Origin: an uncultured Mediterraneibacter sp.
GTDB lineage: Bacteria > Bacillota > Clostridia > Lachnospirales > Lachnospiraceae
DNA: 33,415 bases
Direction of reading: 5' to 3'
Assembly: GCA_944375765.1 (NCBI GenBank)
Contig: CALWAR010000050.1
Location: 1-33,415 of the forward strand
Shown piece after piece: positions 7,970 to 15,797 of the stretch. Position 1 is the first letter of the stretch. Each line of letters opens with the position of its first letter. Position numbers and translations under genes: made by a program. The notes below the pieces were generated by a model. It saw only the letters and a list, made by a program, of their open reading frames with translations. It did no database searches and was not told the DNA's origin.

Positions 7970-8377
7970 ATGAAAAAAATCATGGTTGTTGACGATTCTT
8001 ATATGACAGTAAAGGAGCTCCAGTTCCACCTGCGCGCTCAGAATGACTATGAGATTGTCTCGCACTACACAAGAGGAGAGGAAGCTCTGCAAAATATCGA
8101 GACGGACAAGCCGGATATTGTCATGATGGACATTGTCATGCCGGGGATTGACGGTCTGGAGACAACGAAGAAACTCCTGGAAAAGTATCCTCAGGCCCGG
8201 ATCATCATACTTACGTCTATGGTATACAACGATACTGTGCTGGAAGCAAAAGAGGCCGGTGCGTCAGGATTCCTCTGTAAACCGCTGGAACTGGCCGAAG
8301 TCATCTCATGTCTCGACCATCTGCGTACCCGTCCTCAGACTGACTTCTTTCTTCCTACCGTTCTCCGCCCTTCATAA
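7970..8377 (+). CDS. Stand-alone response regulator (receiver domain only)
   Basis: A 135-residue CheY-like protein made of a single receiver domain. Acidic pocket D8 and D9, phosphoacceptor D54 (VMMDIVMPGIDG), T82 and K104 (FLCKPLE) are all present, so it should accept a phosphoryl group. There is no output domain and no histidine kinase gene nearby, so its partner is unknown. A weak Ser/Thr/Pro-rich tail follows residue 120. GGGAGGTTTGATAT precedes the ATG. It converges on the FapA-like gene with a shared hairpin between the stop codons. It may act in motility, c-di-GMP or stress signalling by protein contact; none of this is shown by the sequence. Confidence 0.88.
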   Translation: MKKIMVVDDSYMTVKELQFHLRAQNDYEIVSHYTRGEEALQNIETDKPDIVMMDIVMPGIDGLETTKKLLEKYPQARIIILTSMVYNDTVLEAKEAGASGFLCKPLELAEVISCLDHLRTRPQTDFFLPTVLRPS

Positions 8378-8407
8378 TGCCATGTCCGGTCGGACAGACC
8401 GACACAA

Positions 8408-8460
8408 CAATGTAAGCCGGGGCGGGAGATCCTGATGATCTCCCGCCCCGGCTTACATTG
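8408..8460. terminator. Perfect 24-bp hairpin between convergent genes
   Basis: Positions 8408-8431 and 8437-8460 are exact reverse complements around a 5-nt loop (CTGAT). It begins about 30 bp after the response regulator stop and ends 10 bp from the FapA-like stop. Neither side has a clean T tract, so it may act as a two-way terminator or an mRNA 3'-end block. Confidence 0.6.
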
Positions 8461-8469
8461 AGCAGGTTC

Positions 8470-10137
8470 TTATTTCATGCCTACTTTTATCCCGTCGGAG
8501 TCTCTGAACAGTCGAACCGAATTTTCTTCTCTCTCGATTATCCTGGACATTCCCTCAAATGACACTTCTGCCACCGGATAGATGATGTCTGCGATGATCT
8601 GACCGTTTTTGGTCATCTTCTCGCGTTCTTCCATCTCCTCGATCATTTTTTTCAGTGTTTCCTTTCTCTGCTTCCTGTCCTCTCTCTCCGCACTGCCGCT
8701 GATATCGGCGTACTCGATGCCGAGCTGCATCTTGACCTCCTGGAAATGTATGCTCGGCTCGATCTGGAGTACTGTGCTGCCATGTGCTCTGTTCCCTATG
8801 GTCTTCGCCTCTATCCTGTCCATTGCAAGAAGTCTTCCGCCAATGATAGCGCCTCTCTCAAGATTGACAAGGATCGATCCGTCGCAGCTCACCTGAGAGT
8901 TCACGATACTTCCGGCGATCACATCGCCTGTGGCACGAACATGGACGTTTTCCAGATATTTGCACCGCACTGTACCGCCGGCGTCAAGAGTTCCGATCCC
9001 TCCGCCCGCCATACCGTATGCGATATAGACGTCTTTTCCCGCTATCACCGTACTCCGGTCGACCATGCCTTTTACTATGATACTTCCAAGAGATTTTACC
9101 GTATAACCGCTCAGTATGCTCCCGTGGATCAGGACGTCGCACTGAGCGTCAATATTCCCTGTAGCCGTGGCAACGTCTCCTCTGATCTCCAGCAGCTCGG
9201 CAACATGGAATTTCCCGTTTCTGTAGGACAGAAGCCCGTCTGCCATTGAGATAACACGGCCGTTTTTCTCCTCTACCGCCGTATTCTTTCCATCAGGAAG
9301 CTTTATGTCTCTTCCGTTTCCGGCTTTAACCGGTTTTCCGAATATGTCTCTCCCGTCCACGCCCCTGGTAGGACGGGTAAACTTGCAGATCTCGTCTCCT
9401 TTGGAAATCTTGATCAGCCAGTTCAGTTCATGAAAATCAACTTTGCCTTCAGAATCTTCGACAAACTGAGGCGTTCCGGCACTGTGAGGATAGTTCTCGC
9501 TCAGCGTGCCGTCAACCCCGTATTTTGGCGGGATACCCTGTGCGATCCTGATCCATTTCATAGATGATTCTTCTTTCAGGGCCAGCCCGATCTGGTCGTT
9601 CTGGATCCCCGTCATGATCCCTCTTGCAGCCATCTCCGCTGTGAAGTCCCCCAAAGAAAGAGTTCTTCCGCCGTTTAACGCAGGGAATACAAAGCACCAT
9701 GCAGAGAGCCCGTCCCGTGCAGTCTCGACGATCAGATCTGCGTCAAGGCTGTCGTCTTCCTCGTTTACTTCCATCCTCCTGTCTCTCTCATCAAGGAGCT
9801 GCTCCGCTCTCTTCGCCGCTTTTTCCATCCACAGTATAACGTCATCCTGGGGAATGTCTTCATCATACACGAAGCTTCGCAGAGAGACAATGCCGTCCAT
9901 CTGCAGCGTTCCCTGCCACTTCACCTGATAGGAAAGGAGCGAACTGCCTACAGGCGTGTCGAGAATATCCGTCACATCATATTCTGTCGCTGTCTCCGGC
10001 CCTTTTTTCTCTTCCTGCTTTTCTGCTTTCGCCGTCTCCTCAGGCTGCTCGCGTCCTTTTATACTCACCAGCCTCTGGAACAACGACCAGAGAAAGCTGT
10101 CAGATCCACTGTTTTTCACATTTTTCTCCTCTTTCAT
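8470..10137 (-). CDS. FapA family protein (DUF342)
   Basis: A 555-residue protein of the FapA/DUF342 family. A charged, low-complexity N terminus (to about residue 75) leads into a domain of about 170 residues, then a repetitive valine- and glycine-rich region (GDVATATGNIDAQCDVLIHG onward) typical of the right-handed beta-helix part, and a coiled coil near the end (REDRKQRKETLKKMIEEMEE). Family members have been tied to flagellar placement and surface-associated signalling, but many occur in non-motile clostridia and the biochemical role is not settled. The frame is open to an ATG at 10167, but AAAGGCGG lies 9 nt before the ATG at 10137, so that start is preferred. No flagellar genes are nearby; the convergent neighbour is a lone receiver protein. 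Confidence 0.82.
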   Translation of the reverse strand: MKEEKNVKNSGSDSFLWSLFQRLVSIKGREQPEETAKAEKQEEKKGPETATEYDVTDILDTPVGSSLLSYQVKWQGTLQMDGIVSLRSFVYDEDIPQDDVILWMEKAAKRAEQLLDERDRRMEVNEEDDSLDADLIVETARDGLSAWCFVFPALNGGRTLSLGDFTAEMAARGIMTGIQNDQIGLALKEESSMKWIRIAQGIPPKYGVDGTLSENYPHSAGTPQFVEDSEGKVDFHELNWLIKISKGDEICKFTRPTRGVDGRDIFGKPVKAGNGRDIKLPDGKNTAVEEKNGRVISMADGLLSYRNGKFHVAELLEIRGDVATATGNIDAQCDVLIHGSILSGYTVKSLGSIIVKGMVDRSTVIAGKDVYIAYGMAGGGIGTLDAGGTVRCKYLENVHVRATGDVIAGSIVNSQVSCDGSILVNLERGAIIGGRLLAMDRIEAKTIGNRAHGSTVLQIEPSIHFQEVKMQLGIEYADISGSAEREDRKQRKETLKKMIEEMEEREKMTKNGQIIADIIYPVAEVSFEGMSRIIEREENSVRLFRDSDGIKVGMK

Positions 10138-10182
10138 GCATACATTCCGCCTTTCTGCAATAGTCATCCCTATCTTAGCATT

Positions 10183-10211
10183 ATTTTAACGCAAATCCTC
10201 GATATAATCAA
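10183..10211 (-). promoter_or_regulatory. Promoter of the FapA-like gene, TTGATT-N17-TAAAAT
   Basis: On the - strand TTGATT (10206-10211), 17 bp, TAAAAT (10183-10188), about 45 bp before the chosen start codon. Confidence 0.5.
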
Positions 10212-10251
10212 GACATAGCGGATGCTTTTATACTGAAAAATCAGCAATCCT

Positions 10252-12537
10252 TTAATGACATTTGCTCCATCCGCAGCACTTACATATATTGCATCCCTCT
10301 TCAAACACCATAGGTTCTCCGCACTCAGGACAGTACATCTTGTCCGTCTCTGTGCTGACGGCTTTCGGCTTCGGCGTTTTCTCAGTCTTCCGGGCTTTCT
10401 TTACATTCGTCGCGCCCCCGGCCTCCTTAAGTTCCGACTGCATCTCATTGTACATATCCATGAGTGCATTTCCGACTGCCATCGGACAGCACGCTCCCTT
10501 GCTCGTGTCTTTTCTGGAGACGCGTCTGGCCGTATAGGACGGACAGGAGCCGCTTGAATTGAGCTGATCCACGATCGTCTCTATGCCGATGCCGCCTCTC
10601 GCGCTGATGGATATCATACGTGAGAGCCCGACCATGAAATTATTGCATCCTCCTGTGGAGCCCTTGCTCAGATATGTCTCAAGCAGCTCTCCTGTGTGGG
10701 GTTCAAACAGGGCGATGCAGTGCAGGCTTCCGCATCCTGTCGTCAGTTTTCTCTTCTTGCCGACAACGTCGTCTGTAACGAGCAGGATCTCGCCTCTCTT
10801 CAGCCCTTCCCCGGCAGATAATTTCTTTGTGTCTTTCTTTTCGCCTGTGTTGAGTATACCGATCCTCCTGCACCCGTCACGGAAGATCGTGATGCCCTTT
10901 AAACCTTTCTCATAGGCATACATGTAAAGCCCTTCCGTCTCTTCCACCGTAAAGCGGTTCGGCACGTTCACAGTAGAACTGATGGACGCGTCAATATGCG
11001 TCTGCCATACAGACTGCATGTCGATCCTCTGGCGATACTCCAGCGTCATCGCCGTCACAAAATAGTCCGGCAGCTCGGAATCATTTTTCAGTCCGTGCTG
11101 TCTCATATAATTCTCCACGATCTTTGTGTATACTTTATAGTATACGTCGGTCCCGTGCAGGGATTCTGTCTTGCGCTCATAGTAGTTCGCATAGACAGGC
11201 TCGATGCCGCCTGAGATACCGAGCATGGTGGAAAGCGTTCCCGTCGGCGCGATCGTGAGGAGCTGGGAATTTCTCAATCCGTACCTGCGCACAAGCTCTT
11301 TCGTCTTCTTTGATGTGTTCGCCTCAAAATATGGCGTAGACATGATCTCGTCTATATTGCATTTTGCGAAAGGGCCGCTCTCTTTCGCCAGCCTTGCGGA
11401 GGCTGCGATCGCAGAGTCCGCCATTGCGAATCCGATGTCGTCGCACATACTGACGGCGTCTTCCTCCCCGTAGGTGAGCCCCAGCTTGATGAGACAGTCT
11501 GCCAGTCCCATGATACCCAGACCGATCTGTCTCCACTCTTCCACACTGTCGCTCTGCTCTTTAAGGGGATGGAGGGGAAGCCCTTCTTCCAGCACTTCGT
11601 TGAGAGCGCGGACAGAGACTTCCACGCAGCGCTTAAACTCCTCAAATTCAAACTCCGCATGGTCTGTAAACGCATTCTTCACAAACTCTGACAGATTGAT
11701 ACTTCCAAGCAGACAACTCCCGCCTGCCGGGAGAGGCTCCTCCGCGCACGGGTTGACTCCTGCATAAGAAAACTCCTCTGTGTTGCTAAGGAGGTTCCAG
11801 TTCTCTATGCGGTCCCAGAACAGAGCGCCCGGCTCCGCATAATCCCAGTTCGTCTCGGCAATACGCCGGAACAGTTCCCTGGCATTTACTGTCTTTTCGA
11901 TGACCTCCCCCGTCACTTCCCGCGTATAATGGAGCCGATAGTCTTCGTCATTCTTTACCGCTTCCATAAAATCACCATGGATGCGGACCGAGATATTTGC
12001 TTTTGTCACTTTCTCAAGATCTGTCTTCAGATCGATGAACTCCTCTACATCCGGATGCGAACAGTCGATAGAGATCATGAGCGCTCCGCGGCGTCCGTTC
12101 TGTCCGATCAGCGCCGTCACAAGAGAATAGAGTTCCATAAAGGATACCGCTCCGCTCGTCTCTTTCGCCGCATTGTTTATCCTGGCTCCGCGCGGACTGA
12201 GCCGGGAGATGTCCACTCCGCAGCCGCCGCCGTAGCTGTACGTGCGAGCCAGTTTTTTCGCGCAGTCAAAGATGCTCTCGATATTGTCTTCCGGCGGATC
12301 GATGACGTAACAGTTAGAGTAAGTCACTTTCCTTCCCTGCTGATCCAGTCCTCTGTTCGAGAGGATCCGGCCTCCGAACAGGAATTTCTTTTGCCTGATA
12401 TACTCAGCGATACTTTCGTTCCCTCCGCTTACCCGGTGCAGCCACTGCTCAAAATCTTCCCCGTTATTACAATACTTTCTGGTCCAGATATCTGTCCCGA
12501 GCTGGTTTTCTTCACCCAGCCATCTTTCTACCGTCAT
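10252..12537 (-). CDS. nrdJ: Adenosylcobalamin-dependent ribonucleotide reductase (class II)
   Basis: The 761-residue class II enzyme reduces ribonucleotides to deoxyribonucleotides with a radical made from coenzyme B12, so it needs neither oxygen nor a separate activase. Visible family features: NCYVIDPPEDN near residue 91 with the first redox cysteine; the GGGCGVDISRLSPRGA phosphate-binding region; NPCAEEPLPAGGSCLLGSIN with the radical-site cysteine and partner glutamate; PTGTLSTMLGISGGIEP; and a C-terminal Cys-rich tail (CPECGEP-CNICKCCGWSKCH) that shuttles electrons from thioredoxin, joined by a Lys-rich linker. Length fits the family. The start follows AGAGGTATGGCAAA. Two tandem NrdR boxes and a leader hairpin lie upstream. 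No cobalamin riboswitch is seen. Confidence 0.95.
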   Translation of the reverse strand: MTVERWLGEENQLGTDIWTRKYCNNGEDFEQWLHRVSGGNESIAEYIRQKKFLFGGRILSNRGLDQQGRKVTYSNCYVIDPPEDNIESIFDCAKKLARTYSYGGGCGVDISRLSPRGARINNAAKETSGAVSFMELYSLVTALIGQNGRRGALMISIDCSHPDVEEFIDLKTDLEKVTKANISVRIHGDFMEAVKNDEDYRLHYTREVTGEVIEKTVNARELFRRIAETNWDYAEPGALFWDRIENWNLLSNTEEFSYAGVNPCAEEPLPAGGSCLLGSINLSEFVKNAFTDHAEFEFEEFKRCVEVSVRALNEVLEEGLPLHPLKEQSDSVEEWRQIGLGIMGLADCLIKLGLTYGEEDAVSMCDDIGFAMADSAIAASARLAKESGPFAKCNIDEIMSTPYFEANTSKKTKELVRRYGLRNSQLLTIAPTGTLSTMLGISGGIEPVYANYYERKTESLHGTDVYYKVYTKIVENYMRQHGLKNDSELPDYFVTAMTLEYRQRIDMQSVWQTHIDASISSTVNVPNRFTVEETEGLYMYAYEKGLKGITIFRDGCRRIGILNTGEKKDTKKLSAGEGLKRGEILLVTDDVVGKKRKLTTGCGSLHCIALFEPHTGELLETYLSKGSTGGCNNFMVGLSRMISISARGGIGIETIVDQLNSSGSCPSYTARRVSRKDTSKGACCPMAVGNALMDMYNEMQSELKEAGGATNVKKARKTEKTPKPKAVSTETDKMYCPECGEPMVFEEGCNICKCCGWSKCH

Positions 12538-12576
12538 TTTGCCATACCTCTTTCCAAATTAATCACCGTAAAAATG

Positions 12577-12618
12577 TACCCTCTGTCACAGGAATATATA
12601 CGCCTGTAGAAGAGGGTA
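12577..12618 (-). other. Two-step hairpin in the nrdJ leader
   Basis: An outer 8-bp stem (TACCCTCT with AGAGGGTA) and an inner 5-bp stem (ACAGG with CCTGT) stack around an A/T-rich loop, about 40 nt before the nrdJ start codon. In the coding direction it is followed by CATTTTTACGG, so it could be an attenuator, an mRNA stabiliser, or the terminator of the upstream ROK gene. Confidence 0.55.
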
Positions 12619-12672
12619 TCATCTTAAAAGGAAAATATCAAGTCTTGACAAACAGAAAAAACAGTATTCCGA

Positions 12673-12720
12673 CCACAAAATATAGTGTTTATCAAATCTT
12701 TTTTATACATTTTATTGTTT
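12673..12720 (-). promoter_or_regulatory. Two tandem NrdR boxes upstream of nrdJ
   Basis: On the - strand ACACTATATTTTGTGG (12673-12688) matches the NrdR box consensus (acaCwAtATaTwGwgt) at 14 of 16 positions, and AAACAATAAAATGTAT (12705-12720) at 12 of 16. They are separated by 16 bp, giving the three-turn spacing known for NrdR box pairs. NrdR is the ATP/dATP-sensing repressor of ribonucleotide reductase genes; its gene is not in the window. Confidence 0.7.
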
Positions 12721-12728
12721 TCTGACCG

Positions 12729-13628
12729 CTATCTCAGCCGCGTCATCGGAAGCATCGCCGCGCCGATGATACCCGGCTCCTCAAGCATGGCTTCTTTAAA
12801 TACAACGGACTGCATACCGTCGTGTATCATAGAACGGTAGTGCGACTCCATTTTGTCAAAGAACACATCCTTTGCTTTCATCACTCCGCCGCCCACGACA
12901 AATACATGAGGATCCACGACATGGCCGATCGCGCTGAACATCACCGCCAGATCGTACGCCATATCCTCTACGATCTTTCCGGCTCTCTCATCTCCCGAGC
13001 GCGCCAGATCGAAGACATCCCCGGCATTTTGTATCCGGTCGCCAAAGACTTCCTGTCCTTTTCTGGTGATCGCCGTTCCGCTCGCTTCGTTTTCCACCGC
13101 GCCCACATTGAGGATATTGTACTTTTCTCTCGCTCTGTCGATACAGATATTCCCGATCTCTCCCGCATGTCCGTTCTGACCGCTTATCACTTTCTGATCG
13201 ATGACGAGCGCGCCGCCTATCCCTGTCGAGATCGTCACATAGTACACGATCGGCATCCCTTTTCCGGCTCCCTGCACAGCTTCCCCGAGAGCCGCCACTT
13301 TCACGTCATTGTCCATATACGCCGGCTTCTGAAAATGTTCCTGTATGTATGCCGCTATCGGAAAGCCGATAAGTTTCGGCAGATTGGTCGATACTATGAT
13401 CTTTCCCTGCGCCGTATCGATCGGCCCCGGTATCCCCATGCCAATCCCCTCGCAGTCTTTCCATCCGTCAAGACTTTCGATCAGGGACGCCATCGTCTCC
13501 ATGACCGCCTCTGCGCCTCTCTGAGGCCGGCTCTGCGTCTTCTTCATGCATACGATCTGTCCGTCCTCCTGCACCACTGCGGCGCGGATGTTTGTTCCGC
13601 CGAGATCCACACCGATGTATTTTTTCAT
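12729..13628 (-). CDS. ROK-family sugar kinase (glucokinase-like)
   Basis: A 299-residue kinase of the repressor/ORF/kinase family, which phosphorylates glucose or a related hexose with ATP. GVDLGGTNIRAAVV at residues 5-18 is the phosphate loop, GIGIPGPID follows near 78, MDNDVKVAALGE carries the catalytic Asp, and GGALVIDQKVISGQNGHAGE the sugar-binding segment. The usual CxCGxxGCxE zinc motif is missing: the matching stretch reads YNILNVGAVENEASGTA. No DNA-binding domain is present, so it is a kinase rather than a repressor. The frame opens upstream, but AGAGGTGTTCAT before the ATG at 13628 sets the start. It is divergent from an AraC regulator that may control it. The true substrate is uncertain. 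Confidence 0.85.
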   Translation of the reverse strand: MKKYIGVDLGGTNIRAAVVQEDGQIVCMKKTQSRPQRGAEAVMETMASLIESLDGWKDCEGIGMGIPGPIDTAQGKIIVSTNLPKLIGFPIAAYIQEHFQKPAYMDNDVKVAALGEAVQGAGKGMPIVYYVTISTGIGGALVIDQKVISGQNGHAGEIGNICIDRAREKYNILNVGAVENEASGTAITRKGQEVFGDRIQNAGDVFDLARSGDERAGKIVEDMAYDLAVMFSAIGHVVDPHVFVVGGGVMKAKDVFFDKMESHYRSMIHDGMQSVVFKEAMLEEPGIIGAAMLPMTRLR

Positions 13629-13736
13629 ATGAACACCTCTTTTCCCTGATATACCGCTATTTCTAGCATATCTCATTCCGCTCTTTTCTTCGATACAGAT
13701 ATTGCCGTTTATTTTATAATTATTGCTGTGTTTTTC

Positions 13737-13766
13737 TTGCTTTTACAATGTGGTTTTTTGTATAAT
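13737..13766 (+). promoter_or_regulatory. Promoter of the AraC-family gene, TTGCTT-N18-TATAAT
   Basis: TTGCTT (13737-13742), 18 bp, and TATAAT (13761-13766). The -10 element sits inside the dyad TTGTATA-ATA-TATACAA (13758-13774), which could bind a regulator but is also simply A/T-rich. Confidence 0.5.
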
Positions 13767-13837
13767 ATATACAACGTAGTTTTACCGGCGTCTCTGCACG
13801 GCCAGGAAAAAACCGCGCGATATAAAGGAGGCATACT

Positions 13838-14692
13838 ATGAGTCACAGACATTATTCTATCAATGCAAAAGATATACCGAAGATGAATTCAAAACTGCTC
13901 TCCATCTCCCGTTCAAAGGACGACAAAGACTGGCAGAGCGTATTCCATACCCATCCTTTTACAGAGCTCTTTTTCGTGCTGAACGGGGAAGGGAAGTTTC
14001 TCTTCCGCAATGACGTCCATTCGATCAAGACCGGAGACCTCATCCTCATCCCGCCTTATCTGGAGCATACCGAGCAGTCCATCCCCGGCATGCCTCTGGA
14101 ATACTATGTCATCGGGATAGACGGGATCGCCTTTCAGACAGAGGAGGACAGCAGCTCCACAGCGCAGATCTTCTGCAATTTTGATAACCGTACGCTGATC
14201 GCCGATCTGTTCGCTCAGATCTACTATGAAGTCAAAGCGAAAAAATACGGTTCCGACATGATCTGCCAGCATCTCCTTGAGATCCTGATCTTAAGGATCG
14301 TGCGCTCCCGGCATGTCGTCCCCGTCCAGATCGGCTCCGTCCGTATGACAAAAGAATGTGCCCAGATCAAGGAATATCTGGACACAAACTACTCGGAACA
14401 TATCACGCTGGAGACACTCACCGGCCTGACACATATGAACAAATATTACATGGCACATTCTTTTACAAAATTCACAGGCCTCTCCCCGATCCAGTACCTG
14501 AACCAGAGACGCCTGGAGACCGCCTGCCAGCTTCTGCGGGATACGGATTTCTCGGTGTCTGACATCTCCAGTCAGACCGGCTTTTCCTCTCAGTCGTATT
14601 TTACGCAGATATTCCGGAAATACTATGGGATCACTCCCATTAAATACCGACAGTCCCATGCAAAAGACAGGTCAGACTTTGACGCTCCTTGA
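13838..14692 (+). CDS. AraC-family transcriptional regulator with cupin sensor domain
   Basis: A 284-residue protein with an N-terminal cupin-like sensor domain (HTHPFTELFFVLNGEGKFLF and GDLILIPPYLEHTE, about residues 30-90) and a C-terminal pair of helix-turn-helix motifs (about 180-280; LSPIQYLNQRRLETACQLL and SQSYFTQIFRKYYGITPIKY). Proteins of this form usually sense a sugar and switch on a nearby uptake or breakdown gene. AAAGGAGGCATACT precedes the ATG. It is divergent from the ROK kinase, its likely target, and converges with the radical SAM gene: the last 21 bp of the two genes overlap on opposite strands. No sugar transporter is in the window, so the ligand is open. Confidence 0.9.
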   Translation: MSHRHYSINAKDIPKMNSKLLSISRSKDDKDWQSVFHTHPFTELFFVLNGEGKFLFRNDVHSIKTGDLILIPPYLEHTEQSIPGMPLEYYVIGIDGIAFQTEEDSSSTAQIFCNFDNRTLIADLFAQIYYEVKAKKYGSDMICQHLLEILILRIVRSRHVVPVQIGSVRMTKECAQIKEYLDTNYSEHITLETLTGLTHMNKYYMAHSFTKFTGLSPIQYLNQRRLETACQLLRDTDFSVSDISSQTGFSSQSYFTQIFRKYYGITPIKYRQSHAKDRSDFDAP

Positions 14693-15796
14693 GTATTGCG
14701 CGATCTCCTGCAGCTGCCTGCCGCATTTGTCAAAGAACATCCTGTAGCCCCCGCACAGGCTGTTTATGTATCCGTCTTTCTCTCCGTCTCTGATCCGGCA
14801 TCTCTGGCATCCGCATCTGCACAGGCTGTACCATTCGCACGCTCTGCATTCTGCGGAGATGTTAAGAGATCTTCTGACAAACGCTTTTGCGGCCGCGCAC
14901 TCCGTCATCTGCCGTATGTCGTTCTCCCCGTAATCTCCCAGCCTGTACTCATCCAGAACATAAAAGTCGCACGGGTAGGCGCTCCCGTCCGCCTCGGCGA
15001 CACACTGCACGCTGCACACTCCGCACTGCTCGCACGCCTCCGGCGCATATCCGTTGAGCATCCCGATATAGTTCTCAAACTGACGGATATACGGAGCTTT
15101 TCCGCGCCGCCAGTCTTTATGCCACATGCGGAACAGCTTCGTGAGGAATCTGCCGTATGCCTCCGGCGTGAGCGAATAATCCTGCTGCCCCGGCGGAGCG
15201 CCAATAGGATCCAGGCAGGCGATGTACTGCTGGTACTGCCATCCGTTCTTTCTGTATTCCCCGTAGATCTCTTCGATATGTTCTGCTGTCTGCGCTGTCA
15301 CAACAGTGAGGATATTAAACCTTACCCCGAATTCTTCCAGCAGCTTTATACTCTCTGTCACCCTCCGGTAAGTCCCGCCTCCCCCAGGACCGTGCCGGTA
15401 CGTGTCGTGACATCTCTTTGTTCCATCCAGAGACACCCCCACCAGGAAATCATGCTCTCTGAAAAAGCGGCACCACTCTTCATCCAGCGCAAGCCCGTTT
15501 GTCTGAATCGAATTCAGCACCCGTGTATGTCCCGTATTGAAGCGTTTCTCCAGCTCTATCGCCCTGGAATAGAAGTCGAGCCCCCGCAGAGTAGGCTCTC
15601 CGCCCTGAAAGGCAAAGCATATCTCCTCTCCTGCCTGGCGCATCGCTCTTCGTATCACGTTTCGGAGCGTCTGTTCGGACATCCGTCCGTAAGACGCCGT
15701 GCTCCGGTTCTTCATCTCATCACAGTAAAAACAATAATCACACTGCATATTGCACTGGCCGGAAACCGGCTTTATCAGGACCGTATATAAACGCAT
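14672..15796 (-). CDS. Anaerobic sulfatase maturase-type radical SAM/SPASM enzyme
   Basis: A 374-residue radical S-adenosylmethionine enzyme closely like anSME, which oxidises an active-site Cys or Ser of sulfatases to formylglycine. The radical cluster motif is C15-x3-C19-x2-C22 (CNMQCDYC); FAFQGGEPTL, NSIQTNG and VGVSLDGT follow in order. The C-terminal SPASM part has CGVCSVQC, then YPCDFYVLDEYRLGD with the Asp expected to act as base, and CRACEWYSLCRCGCQRC, enough Cys for two auxiliary 4Fe-4S clusters. It ends a tight operon: its ATG stands one base after the stop of the HgdC-like gene (TGATATG). No sulfatase gene is in the window. The possibility that it modifies another operon product is speculation. 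Confidence 0.88.
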   Translation of the reverse strand: MRLYTVLIKPVSGQCNMQCDYCFYCDEMKNRSTASYGRMSEQTLRNVIRRAMRQAGEEICFAFQGGEPTLRGLDFYSRAIELEKRFNTGHTRVLNSIQTNGLALDEEWCRFFREHDFLVGVSLDGTKRCHDTYRHGPGGGGTYRRVTESIKLLEEFGVRFNILTVVTAQTAEHIEEIYGEYRKNGWQYQQYIACLDPIGAPPGQQDYSLTPEAYGRFLTKLFRMWHKDWRRGKAPYIRQFENYIGMLNGYAPEACEQCGVCSVQCVAEADGSAYPCDFYVLDEYRLGDYGENDIRQMTECAAAKAFVRRSLNISAECRACEWYSLCRCGCQRCRIRDGEKDGYINSLCGGYRMFFDKCGRQLQEIAQYSRSVKV

Positions 15797-15797
15797 A

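Noticed and set aside
12538-12728. Possible cobalamin riboswitch before nrdJ
   Set aside because: No B12-box-like segment and too little room; the leader holds one simple hairpin and the NrdR boxes instead.
13758-13774. TTGTATA-ATA-TATACAA as an AraC operator
   Set aside because: The sequence is almost wholly A/T and includes the -10 element, so a chance palindrome is likely; AraC sites are usually direct repeats.
14696-15790. A long + strand frame opposite the radical SAM gene
   Set aside because: The - strand product has all radical SAM/SPASM motifs; the + frame has none and no ribosome site.
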